Positions 1 through 5,250 of a stretch of DNA of 5,319 bases are shown piece after piece. Numbering within the stretch: position 1 is the stretch's first letter; every line of letters starts with the position of its first letter. The translations under genes were made by a program, and so were the position numbers. The DNA is from an uncultured Ruminococcus sp. (GTDB lineage: Bacteria > Bacillota > Clostridia > Oscillospirales > Ruminococcaceae), in assembly GCA_947177345.1 (NCBI GenBank), contig CAMWUB010000138.1:1-5319 (forward strand), written 5' to 3'. The notes beneath the pieces are model-generated. The model did not search any database, had not been told where the DNA came from, and worked only from the letters and a program-made list of their open reading frames with translations.

Positions 1-380
1 ATATAGTCATCATCTATAACAGAATCGTGATAATTATTTTTATTGTCATATTCTATAAGTATTATGTTTTCTGCAGAGTTTCCGGAATCATTCATCTGAT
101 ATTCCATAATTGTATTTATTGCAATTGCCCAGTCATTATTCTGTATGAATCCTTTATAGTTTTCGTCGATAACCTGAAAAACTGTGGAATTTATATCATT
201 TTTATTGTTTTCGTTCGGAATTTCATTTATTTCCGTGCGTTCTTCGAGAAGTTCACTGGTGGTGTTATCAAAAATACAATTATCAGAATTTTCATCATTC
301 AAAGATTTTATATTTTCCGGAAAACCAAGCGAATCATCAAAATAATCAGATACATCACCGGTTATTATTTCAGTTTTCAT
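1..380 (-). CDS. Hypothetical acidic, Asn-rich protein (3' end beyond window)
   Basis: An open frame runs leftward from an ATG at 380 to the window edge, 126 codons with no stop, so the C-terminus is missing. The start is supported by AAGGA about 11 nt upstream and by a near-perfect promoter at 407-435. The protein begins MKTEIITGDVSDYF and is rich in Asp, Glu, Asn and Ile, with few basic residues and no signal peptide or membrane segment, so it is probably cytosolic. Residues from about 75 onward (VFQVIDENYKGFIQNNDWAI) look more ordered than the Glu/Asn-rich stretch before them. I recognise no domain and assign no function. It is transcribed divergently from the xylanase gene, but nothing links the two functionally. 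A 145-codon frame lies antisense to it (27-464, plus) and lacks an equivalent start signal. Confidence 0.75.
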   Translation of the reverse strand, partial: MKTEIITGDVSDYFDDSLGFPENIKSLNDENSDNCIFDNTTSELLEERTEINEIPNENNKNDINSTVFQVIDENYKGFIQNNDWAIAINTIMEYQMNDSGNSAENIILIEYDNKNNYHDSVIDDDY

Positions 381-406
381 AGTCAATCACGTCCTTTTTT
401 TATTTC

Positions 407-435
407 ATTATATCACTTTGCAGATATTATGTCAA
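407..435 (-). promoter_or_regulatory. Sigma-A promoter for the left-edge hypothetical gene
   Basis: On the minus strand, TTGACA (435-430) and TATAAT (412-407) are separated by exactly 17 bp, and TG lies one base before the -10 (extended -10). Transcription would start near 400, giving a leader of about 20 nt before the ATG at 380. Both hexamers match consensus, so strong constitutive activity is expected unless repressed. Confidence 0.85.
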
Positions 436-470
436 ATAATTCCGGATATTTTATATTAATTTAAAAATTT

Positions 471-500
471 GCGATATTATCGCTGATTGATTCATAATCA
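471..500. promoter_or_regulatory. Two adjacent inverted repeats upstream of the xylanase promoter
   Basis: GCGATA-T-TATCGC (471-483) is a perfect 13-bp palindrome, followed immediately by TGATT-N7-AATCA (484-500). Their centres lie about 64 and 49 bp upstream of the predicted xylanase start near 541, just before the -35 at 506. That position suits an activator or repressor site, but no regulator can be named, and short palindromes arise by chance in A/T-rich DNA. Confidence 0.35.
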
Positions 501-505
501 GGATA

Positions 506-534
506 TTGACAGTTACGGAAAAATATGATATACT
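506..534 (+). promoter_or_regulatory. Sigma-A promoter of the GH10 xylanase gene
   Basis: TTGACA (506-511) and TATACT (529-534) are separated by 17 bp, with TG one base before the -10 (extended -10). Predicted transcription start is near 541, which leaves a leader of about 25 nt that already contains the ribosome binding site. There is no room for a riboswitch or attenuator. Confidence 0.85.
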
Positions 535-553
535 ATACTTATATTAAATTAAT

Positions 554-558
554 GGAGG
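554..558 (+). promoter_or_regulatory. Ribosome binding site that fixes the xylanase start at 566
   Basis: GGAGG sits 7 nt before the ATG at 566. The in-frame TTG at 560 is only one base after GGAGG, too close for initiation. The start is therefore taken as 566, giving a typical signal peptide that begins MKKKYLKNL. Confidence 0.9.
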
Positions 559-565
559 ATTGACA

Positions 566-2548
566 ATGAAAAAAAAATATTTAAAAAATCTTATAGCCGG
601 TACAATCGGTGCTGTAATGATGTATTCATCTTTACCAGTTGTATATGCTGAAGATTCTGAACCAGTTCCGACGGGTAAAATTATTTACTCCTCAGATTTC
701 GAGGACGGTGATGTTTCTTTATTCTCAAAAAGAAACGACAACGATACAACAGTGGTTTCTGCAAGTACCGATAATGCCGTAAGCGGTACAAAATCGCTCT
801 GTGCAAGCGGACGTACAAAATCATGGAACGGTCCTGCTCTTAAACTCGATAACATCTGCGAACCAGGTACAGCATATCTTGTAAGTGCTAAAATCATGGG
901 ACAGTACTACACAAGCAATACCATGAGTTTACAGTATACTGACGCTTCCGGTACTGAACACTATGAGAATCTTGCAAATCTCAACGGTAACGGCTGGCAG
1001 GAAGTAAACGATATCAAGATAAGTTTTTCCCCTGATGTAAGCAATGTTATGATTTACTTTGAAGGTGGTACGGATAATATCTATATTGATGACTTCGTAC
1101 TTAAAGAAGCTCCTAAATATTCTATTCAGGAAAATATTCCGTCACTTAAGGAGGTATACAGCGATTACTTCAGAATAGGTGGTGTTGCTACTGTAAAGGA
1201 ACTCGCACCACAGTCAACGAAAGACCTTATTTTAAAACACTGCAACAGCTTTACTGCCGGTAACGAAATGAAACCTGATGCACTTCTTGACCAGAATGCT
1301 TGTATCGCTATGGCACAAAACGGTGATGATACTAACCCGCAGGTAACTCTTGACCAGGCACGTTCACAACTCGATTTTGCAAGGGATAACAATATTCCTA
1401 TGCGTGGACACGTTCTTGTATGGCATCAGCAGACTCCTACATGGTTCTTCAAGGAAAATTACGACGTAAACGGTGAATGGGTATCCAAGGAAAAAATGCT
1501 GAAACGTCTTGAAAACTATATAAAGAATGTATTTGAGACACTTGAAAAGGAATATCCGGAAATTGACTTCTATGCATACGACGTTGTAAATGAATGCTGG
1601 CTTGACGACGGTAAACAACGTCCGGCAGGTACTCAGGAAGAGGGTTCACAAAATTCACCATGGGTTAAAGTTTTCGGTGATAATATGGCATTCATAAAGC
1701 CTGCTTTTGAATTTGCTAAGAAATACGCTCCGGAAGGAACTAAACTCTATTATAACGACTTCAACGAATATATGCCACAGAAAACCGATGCTATTATCAA
1801 AATGGTTGAAGAGATAAATTCCGACGGTCATTATATTGACGGTATTGGTATGCAGTCACATCTTGATGCACGTTCCGGAAGTGATGCTTTCCCGTCTGTG
1901 AACGTATATAAAAAGGCTCTTGATAAATTCTGTGAAACCGGTCTTGATGTTCAGGTTACGGAACTTGACGTTACTGTAAACGATAAAGAACATTTCAAGG
2001 AGCAGGCACAGTATTACAGCGATATAATGGATACAATTGTTGCACAGAAAGACCATGTTTCAAGTGTAACATTTTGGGGTACTACCGATGATATGAGCTG
2101 GAGAGCTTCTAAATATCCGCTCCTGTTCAATGAGGACTATACCGCTAAAGAAGCATTTTACGCTATAGTAGATGGTTTTTCATCAACCGGAACTACTACA
2201 ACTACAAAACCGTCTGCAACAACCTCTACTACAACTACTACTGCAACAACTGAAAAACCGTCCGAAACTACTACAACTACTACAGCAACTGTTAAACCGT
2301 CCGGTGATATAAAATACGGTGACGCAGATAACGACGGTCAGGTAACTGTTGCTGACGCTGTACTTATAATGCAATATATTGTAAATTCTGATGGATTCCC
2401 ACTTACAGAACAAGGCAGAAAAAATGCTGATTCAGTCGGAAACGGTGACGGCATAACTACAGCAGATGCTCTTGCTATACAGATGATTAAGATAAATCTT
2501 CTTAAACTTGAGGATTTACCACTTGATAGTATTCCAGATTTAGAATAA
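566..2548 (+). CDS. Secreted cellulosomal endo-1,4-beta-xylanase (CBM22-GH10-dockerin)
   Basis: A 660-residue enzyme expected to hydrolyse internal beta-1,4 bonds of xylan outside the cell. In order: signal peptide 1-28, likely cut after VVYA; a CBM22-type xylan-binding module at about 38-181 (SGTKSL, SGRTKSWNG, C-terminal YIDDFVLK); a GH10 barrel at about 190-538; a Thr/Ser linker with KPS units at 540-580; and a type I-like dockerin at about 581-648 followed by an acidic tail. GH10 hallmarks are GNEMKPD (232-238), RGHVLVWHQQTP (280-291), the acid/base Glu343 in DVVNE, SH at 431-432, the nucleophile Glu466 in VTELD, and FWG (503-505). Both catalytic glutamates are present and no frameshift is visible. 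The dockerin implies docking on a scaffoldin cohesin, none of which is encoded here. The gene is monocistronic, with its own promoter and terminator. GH10 and dockerin assignments are firm; CBM22 is very likely. Confidence 0.97.
   Translation: MKKKYLKNLIAGTIGAVMMYSSLPVVYAEDSEPVPTGKIIYSSDFEDGDVSLFSKRNDNDTTVVSASTDNAVSGTKSLCASGRTKSWNGPALKLDNICEPGTAYLVSAKIMGQYYTSNTMSLQYTDASGTEHYENLANLNGNGWQEVNDIKISFSPDVSNVMIYFEGGTDNIYIDDFVLKEAPKYSIQENIPSLKEVYSDYFRIGGVATVKELAPQSTKDLILKHCNSFTAGNEMKPDALLDQNACIAMAQNGDDTNPQVTLDQARSQLDFARDNNIPMRGHVLVWHQQTPTWFFKENYDVNGEWVSKEKMLKRLENYIKNVFETLEKEYPEIDFYAYDVVNECWLDDGKQRPAGTQEEGSQNSPWVKVFGDNMAFIKPAFEFAKKYAPEGTKLYYNDFNEYMPQKTDAIIKMVEEINSDGHYIDGIGMQSHLDARSGSDAFPSVNVYKKALDKFCETGLDVQVTELDVTVNDKEHFKEQAQYYSDIMDTIVAQKDHVSSVTFWGTTDDMSWRASKYPLLFNEDYTAKEAFYAIVDGFSSTGTTTTTKPSATTSTTTTTATTEKPSETTTTTTATVKPSGDIKYGDADNDGQVTVADAVLIMQYIVNSDGFPLTEQGRKNADSVGNGDGITTADALAIQMIKINLLKLEDLPLDSIPDLE
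2183..2305 (+). repeat. Thr-rich linker coding repeat (ACT/ACA triplets)
   Basis: Codons 540-580 of the xylanase are mostly ACT and ACA, interrupted by AAACCGTC-type units encoding KPS. The DNA is a degenerate trinucleotide repeat. It encodes the flexible linker between catalytic domain and dockerin and could vary in length between strains by slippage or recombination. Confidence 0.8.
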
Positions 2549-2557
2549 AAATCAATA

Positions 2558-2587
2558 AAAAGGACTGACTTAAAAATCAGTCCTTTT
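2558..2587. terminator. Bidirectional intrinsic terminator between convergent genes
   Basis: AAAAGGACTGA (2558-2568) and TCAGTCCTTTT (2577-2587) form an 11-bp stem with an 8-nt loop. T-rich tracts follow on both strands: TTTTATTTT on plus, and a five-T run plus a further T-rich stretch on minus. It lies 9 nt after the xylanase stop and 10 nt beyond the stop of the converging membrane-protein gene, so it can serve both. Confidence 0.9.
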
Positions 2588-2597
2588 ATTTTAAGTT

Positions 2598-3035
2598 TTA
2601 CATTTTTTTAATGTAAACCATTTTTACAATGCCTGCTATAAGTAACTGACACATAGAGGCAACAATCAATGTATAAAAAACTGTTGTGTTGAAATAGCCG
2701 AAAATAGTTCCGCTTAAAATCATTATCATGGAAGTAATCAGTAACATCGGTATACCTGATTTAGACTTTATATATCTAAGTCTTTCATCGTTTTCCTTGT
2801 TAAACAGGATTTTCAGTTTATCCGAATCTTTCACTGCTTTGCTGTAACGGATAATAAGTATAACCGCCACCAGTCCAAGACCGGTAATGAATCCACACTG
2901 AAAACCAAAAACAGTATTTTCTTTAATACTTTCATTTGTGCCGAAAACATTGAATATTCCCAGTCCTGTCGCCAGTAATACGATAAAAGACATTAAAAAA
3001 ATTCTTAAAATCAGCTTTTTTCTGTATTTTTCCAT
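2598..3035 (-). CDS. Four-helix membrane protein of unknown function, paired with an XRE regulator
   Basis: A 145-residue protein with a basic N-terminus (MEKYRKK) and four probable membrane segments at about 9-31, 43-63, 95-114 and 118-140. The second and third are separated by a charged, probably cytoplasmic loop containing NDERLRYIKSKSG (82-94). No signal peptide or catalytic motif is visible. The start is set by AAGGAG 9 nt before the ATG at 3035; that site abuts the stop codon of the upstream regulator gene, leaving a 15-nt gap, so the two are clearly one operon. Small Cro/CI regulators followed by short multi-helix membrane proteins with an N-D/E-E-R motif are common in Firmicutes. I recall several DUF families of this shape but cannot assign this one. 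A role in sensing or in relaying a signal to the regulator is inference only. Confidence 0.85.
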   Translation of the reverse strand: MEKYRKKLILRIFLMSFIVLLATGLGIFNVFGTNESIKENTVFGFQCGFITGLGLVAVILIIRYSKAVKDSDKLKILFNKENDERLRYIKSKSGIPMLLITSMIMILSGTIFGYFNTTVFYTLIVASMCQLLIAGIVKMVYIKKM

Positions 3036-3050
3036 TGTATAAATCTCCTT

Positions 3051-3254
3051 TCATTCAGAATATTTAGATAAATCAAATACTTCTTCTATTGTAAATCCGA
3101 AAAAATGCGATATTTTGTACGCAAGAGGCAATGAGGCAATATATTTACCTGTTTCAATAGATGTAATTGTCTGTCTGGTAGTTCCTACTGCTAAAGCAAG
3201 TTCTTCCTGTGATAGTTTATTTGTTTTTCTGAGTTCTTTAATTTTCGTATTCAA
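3051..3254 (-). CDS. Small XRE-family (Cro/CI-type) transcriptional regulator, TTG start
   Basis: A 67-residue protein consisting of little more than one helix-turn-helix domain. LSQEELALAVGTTRQTITSIETGKY (about 14-38) contains the two helices and recognition-helix pattern of the Cro/CI family; FFGFTIEEVFDL near the C-terminus is the usual end of this fold. Its length matches the short stand-alone XRE regulators of Firmicutes. There is no ATG at the expected start. TTG at 3254 is chosen because AAGGAGAG (3268-3261) lies directly upstream with 6-8 nt spacing, and the resulting MNTKIKELRKTNKLSQ matches the usual N-terminus. It is the first gene of a two-gene operon with the membrane protein. 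Repeats in its own promoter suggest autoregulation. The target genes are unknown. Confidence 0.93.
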   Translation of the reverse strand: MNTKIKELRKTNKLSQEELALAVGTTRQTITSIETGKYIASLPLAYKISHFFGFTIEEVFDLSKYSE

Positions 3255-3260
3255 AAAACA

Positions 3261-3268
3261 CTCTCCTT
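3261..3268 (-). promoter_or_regulatory. Ribosome binding site supporting the TTG start of the XRE gene
   Basis: On the minus strand, AAGGAGAG occupies 3268-3261. The AGGAG core is 8 nt from the TTG at 3254, which is optimal spacing. No ATG lies within the same window, so translation very probably begins at TTG, which may keep regulator levels low. Confidence 0.85.
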
Positions 3269-3271
3269 AAA

Positions 3272-3336
3272 ATGTAAAGTCAACGTTGCATTTTTAGTAT
3301 AGCATACTTTGCAGAAAATGTCAAGTATATTTTGCA
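3272..3336 (-). promoter_or_regulatory. Candidate operator array: three TGCAA repeats at 23-bp period
   Basis: Read on the minus strand, TGCAAAATATAC starts at 3336, TGCAAAGTATGC at 3313 and TGCAACGTTGAC at 3290, so the starts are exactly 23 bp apart. They lie just upstream of the -35, within the -35/-10 spacer and over the predicted transcription start. The last copy belongs to an imperfect 20-bp palindrome (3272-3291, 7 of 10 pairs matched). AGTAT-AGC-ATACT (3296-3308) is a second small palindrome, spanning the -10. This layout is what an autorepressor operator would look like. Binding by the adjacent XRE protein is inferred. Confidence 0.5.
3296..3324 (-). promoter_or_regulatory. Sigma-A promoter of the XRE/membrane-protein operon
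   Basis: On the minus strand, TTGACA (3324-3319) and TATACT (3301-3296) are 17 bp apart, with TG one base before the -10. The predicted start near 3289 leaves a leader of about 35 nt before the TTG codon at 3254. Confidence 0.85.
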
Positions 3337-3344
3337 AAAAAATA

Positions 3345-3377
3345 AAAAAGACTGAAAATTTAAATTCCAGTCTTTTT
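3345..3377 (-). terminator. Intrinsic terminator downstream of proS
   Basis: AAAAAGACTG (3345-3354) pairs with CAGTCTTTTT (3368-3377), a 10-bp stem with a 13-nt A/T-rich loop. On the minus strand the stem is followed by a long T tract (TTTTTTATTTTTTT). It lies about 19 nt past the proS stop and just before the next promoter, insulating the XRE operon from proS read-through. Confidence 0.88.
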
Positions 3378-3395
3378 GTGTTTAAGTTATTCAGA

Positions 3396-4838
3396 TTAAT
3401 AAGCCTTACCCCAGTATACCATATGTTTAGCAGGTTTTCCGCAACATACACATTTATCGGAAATGTTTTCCTGTTCAAACGGTATGCAACGTGAACCTAC
3501 ACCGGTTTTTTCCTTGACCTCATCTTCACAGGATTCTTCACCGCACCACATGGCTTTTATAAAACCGTCGCCGTTTTCAGTGAGAACGTCTGTTATCTCG
3601 TCCAGACTTGTACACGCATAAGTTCTTTTATTCTGATTTTCGAGAGCTTTATTATACATACCGTCATGTGCTTCCCTAAGTTTCTGTATAGCTGTAGTTT
3701 CGAGTTCGTCAAGCGGTACGATAACTTTTTCACCGTTCCAACGTGATGCAATGACACACTGATTGTTTTCAATATCACGAGGTCCTATTTCAATACGTAT
3801 CGGAACGCCTTTCATTTCGTATTCAGCAAACTTCCAGCCTGGTGAATTTTCACTTTCGTCGAGTTTGACACGTATTCCGGCATCTGCAAGACGTTTTTTA
3901 AGTTCGTCAGCCTTTTCGAGTACACCTGCTTTATGCTGTGCTACCGGAATTATTACCGCCTGTACCGGTGCTACTGCTGGTGGCAGTACAAGACCGTTGT
4001 TATCACCGTGTGTCATGATTACCGCACCTATAAGACGAGTTGTTACACCCCAGCTTGTCTGATGCGGATTAACTCTTTTATTTGACTTGTCCGTGTATTC
4101 TATACCGAAAGCCTTTGCGAAACCGTCGCCGAAATAGTGGGAGGTTCCTGCCTGTAATGCTTTACCGTCGTGCATAAGAGCCTCTATTGCATAAGTAGAT
4201 ACAGCACCGGCGAATTTATCACTTTCAGTTTTTCTGCCCTTGACTACCGGCATTGCAAGCGATTCCTCACAGAATTGTGCATAGACATTAAGCATTTTTT
4301 CTGTTTCTTCTATAGCTTCTTCAGCAGTCGCATGAATTGTATGCCCCTCCTGCCATAAAAATTCCCTTGACCTCAGAAACGGACGTGTAGTTTTTTCCCA
4401 GCGTACAACGCTGACCCACTGATTATAGAGTTTCGGCAAATCACGGTACGAATGTACGATATTTGCATAATGTTCACAGAAAAGCGTTTCAGAAGTAGGA
4501 CGGACACACATTCTTTCCTCGAGTTTTTCGCTACCACCATGTGTTACCCATGCTACTTCCGGTGCGAAGCCTTCTACATGGTCTTTTTCTTTCTGTAAGA
4601 GACTTTCCGGAATGAACATAGGCATACAAACATTTTCATGACCTGTAGCCTTAAACATTCCGTCAAGAATTTTCTGTATATTTTCCCATATAGCATAACC
4701 GTATGGGCGTATTACCATACAGCCCTTTACGCTTGTATACTCTACAAGTTCAGCCTTTTTGCATATGTCAGTATACCATTGTGCAAAATCCTCGTCCATT
4801 GACGTGATTTCAGTTACAAGTTTTTTGTCTTTAGCCAT
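3396..4838 (-). CDS. proS: Prolyl-tRNA synthetase, archaeal/eukaryotic-like class
   Basis: A 480-residue class II synthetase that charges tRNA-Pro with proline in the cytosol; the length is normal for the short ProRS type lacking the bacterial editing insertion. Visible motifs: motif 1 region GCMVIRPYGYAIWE (39-52), VRPTSET (112-118), motif 2 RWEKTTRPFLRSREFLWQEG (146-165), AGTSHYFGDGFAKAF (230-244), and motif 3 with GVTTRLIGA (264-272, Arg268). An anticodon-binding domain follows at about 292-385. The C-terminal zinc-type domain carries Cys432, Cys437, Cys463 and Cys466, and the protein ends in Tyr480, as is typical of this class. An in-frame ATG at 4859 would add MKRGFFI, but it sits only about 6 nt after the predicted transcription start and would contain the ribosome binding site. 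The ATG at 4838 is therefore preferred. No T-box leader is present. The gene looks intact. Confidence 0.97.
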   Translation of the reverse strand: MAKDKKLVTEITSMDEDFAQWYTDICKKAELVEYTSVKGCMVIRPYGYAIWENIQKILDGMFKATGHENVCMPMFIPESLLQKEKDHVEGFAPEVAWVTHGGSEKLEERMCVRPTSETLFCEHYANIVHSYRDLPKLYNQWVSVVRWEKTTRPFLRSREFLWQEGHTIHATAEEAIEETEKMLNVYAQFCEESLAMPVVKGRKTESDKFAGAVSTYAIEALMHDGKALQAGTSHYFGDGFAKAFGIEYTDKSNKRVNPHQTSWGVTTRLIGAVIMTHGDNNGLVLPPAVAPVQAVIIPVAQHKAGVLEKADELKKRLADAGIRVKLDESENSPGWKFAEYEMKGVPIRIEIGPRDIENNQCVIASRWNGEKVIVPLDELETTAIQKLREAHDGMYNKALENQNKRTYACTSLDEITDVLTENGDGFIKAMWCGEESCEDEVKEKTGVGSRCIPFEQENISDKCVCCGKPAKHMVYWGKAY

Positions 4839-4848
4839 TATAAAAAAA

Positions 4849-4854
4849 CCTCTT
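4849..4854 (-). promoter_or_regulatory. Ribosome binding site that places the proS start at 4838
   Basis: AAGAGG (4854-4849, minus strand) precedes the ATG at 4838 by 10 nt. The alternative ATG at 4859 lies upstream of this site and has no comparable purine-rich element at suitable spacing within the predicted transcript. Confidence 0.75.
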
Positions 4855-4861
4855 TTCATTA

Positions 4862-4893
4862 ATGTAAGAAGATTATATCACTTTTTCTTACAT
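4862..4893. promoter_or_regulatory. 9-bp inverted repeat flanking the proS -10 element
   Basis: ATGTAAGAA (4862-4870) and TTCTTACAT (4885-4893) are perfect inverted copies separated by 14 bp. The -10 hexamer (4872-4877) lies between the arms; one arm is inside the -35/-10 spacer and the other covers the predicted transcription start. No T tract follows on the minus strand, so it is not an obvious terminator for the holin gene. A repressor operator is the simplest reading, but no regulator is identified. Confidence 0.5.
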
Positions 4894-4900
4894 ATGTCAA
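4872..4900 (-). promoter_or_regulatory. Sigma-A promoter of proS
   Basis: On the minus strand, TTGACA (4900-4895) and TATAAT (4877-4872) are 17 bp apart, with TG one base before the -10, a fully consensus extended promoter. Transcription would start near 4865, leaving a leader of about 27 nt. The -35 begins only 2 nt after the holin stop codon. Confidence 0.88.
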
Positions 4901-4902
4901 GA

Positions 4903-5250
4903 TTATTTTTTATCGCTGTTCCTGAGTTTTATAAGAATTTCAGTAAGTTTTTCCGGTAACGGAAGACCGATTCCGGCAGAGTTTTCAAGAATTGATATTC
5001 CCTCATTGGAAATATAAAAACCTATCACGACAGAACGGCATACACAACCTGCTCCTATAACCTGAGTATCAAGAATATGTCCTACTGCAACGAGTATCAT
5101 TATAAAAACTTTCCTCGCTATGCCTCTGAAACCTGCTGAAGAAGATATTTCTTTTCTTATATATGCCGATATTATACCTGTTATATAGTCGAGTACCATA
5201 AATGTTATCAGTGCATACAGAAGACCATCGAATTTTCCCCACATGAATCC
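4903..5250 (-). CDS. Phage-type holin (Cph1/TcdE-like family), N-terminus missing
   Basis: A small membrane protein of the toxin-secretion/phage-lysis holin type, which makes pores in the cytoplasmic membrane so that an endolysin or other cargo can cross. The visible 115 residues contain DGLLYALITFMVLDYITGI (membrane segment 1, ending in the family's hallmark DYITG), a basic loop with GFRGIARK, VFIMILVAVGHILD (segment 2) and YISNEGISILENSAGIGLPLPEKL, the conserved C-terminal signature. The frame stays open past the Met at 5244 (Gly-Phe precede it) and then hits adapter sequence. Family members usually have about 20-25 more N-terminal residues, often ending in a G-W/F-D-G-like motif, so the true start is lost. 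No endolysin or other phage gene is visible; it could be a prophage remnant or a domesticated lysis gene. No terminator separates it from proS. Confidence 0.88.
   Translation of the reverse strand, partial: GFMWGKFDGLLYALITFMVLDYITGIISAYIRKEISSSAGFRGIARKVFIMILVAVGHILDTQVIGAGCVCRSVVIGFYISNEGISILENSAGIGLPLPEKLTEILIKLRNSDKK

Noticed and set aside
27..464. A 145-codon plus-strand frame encoding a hydrophobic, Ile/Phe-rich protein
   Set aside because: It is antisense to the minus-strand hypothetical gene, has no SD or promoter, and its Ile/Phe-rich composition is what A/T-rich coding DNA gives when read backwards. It also runs through the minus-strand promoter.
2183..2305. CRISPR-like or tandem repeat array in the xylanase gene
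   Set aside because: The repetition is codon-level Thr/KPS linker sequence with no spacers, in frame with a complete enzyme.
2183..2413. Minus-strand frame opposite the linker, rich in Cys and Ser (SCCSSCSSFGRFF)
   Set aside because: It is the reverse reading of the ACT/ACA linker repeat, not a cysteine-rich peptide gene; no start signal is present.
4839..4859. ATG at 4859 as the start of proS
   Set aside because: It lies about 6 nt from the predicted transcription start with no SD, while AAGAGG is well placed for the ATG at 4838.
4839..4865. T-box riboswitch before prolyl-tRNA synthetase
   Set aside because: The leader is only about 27 nt; there is no T-box sequence, specifier stem or antiterminator.
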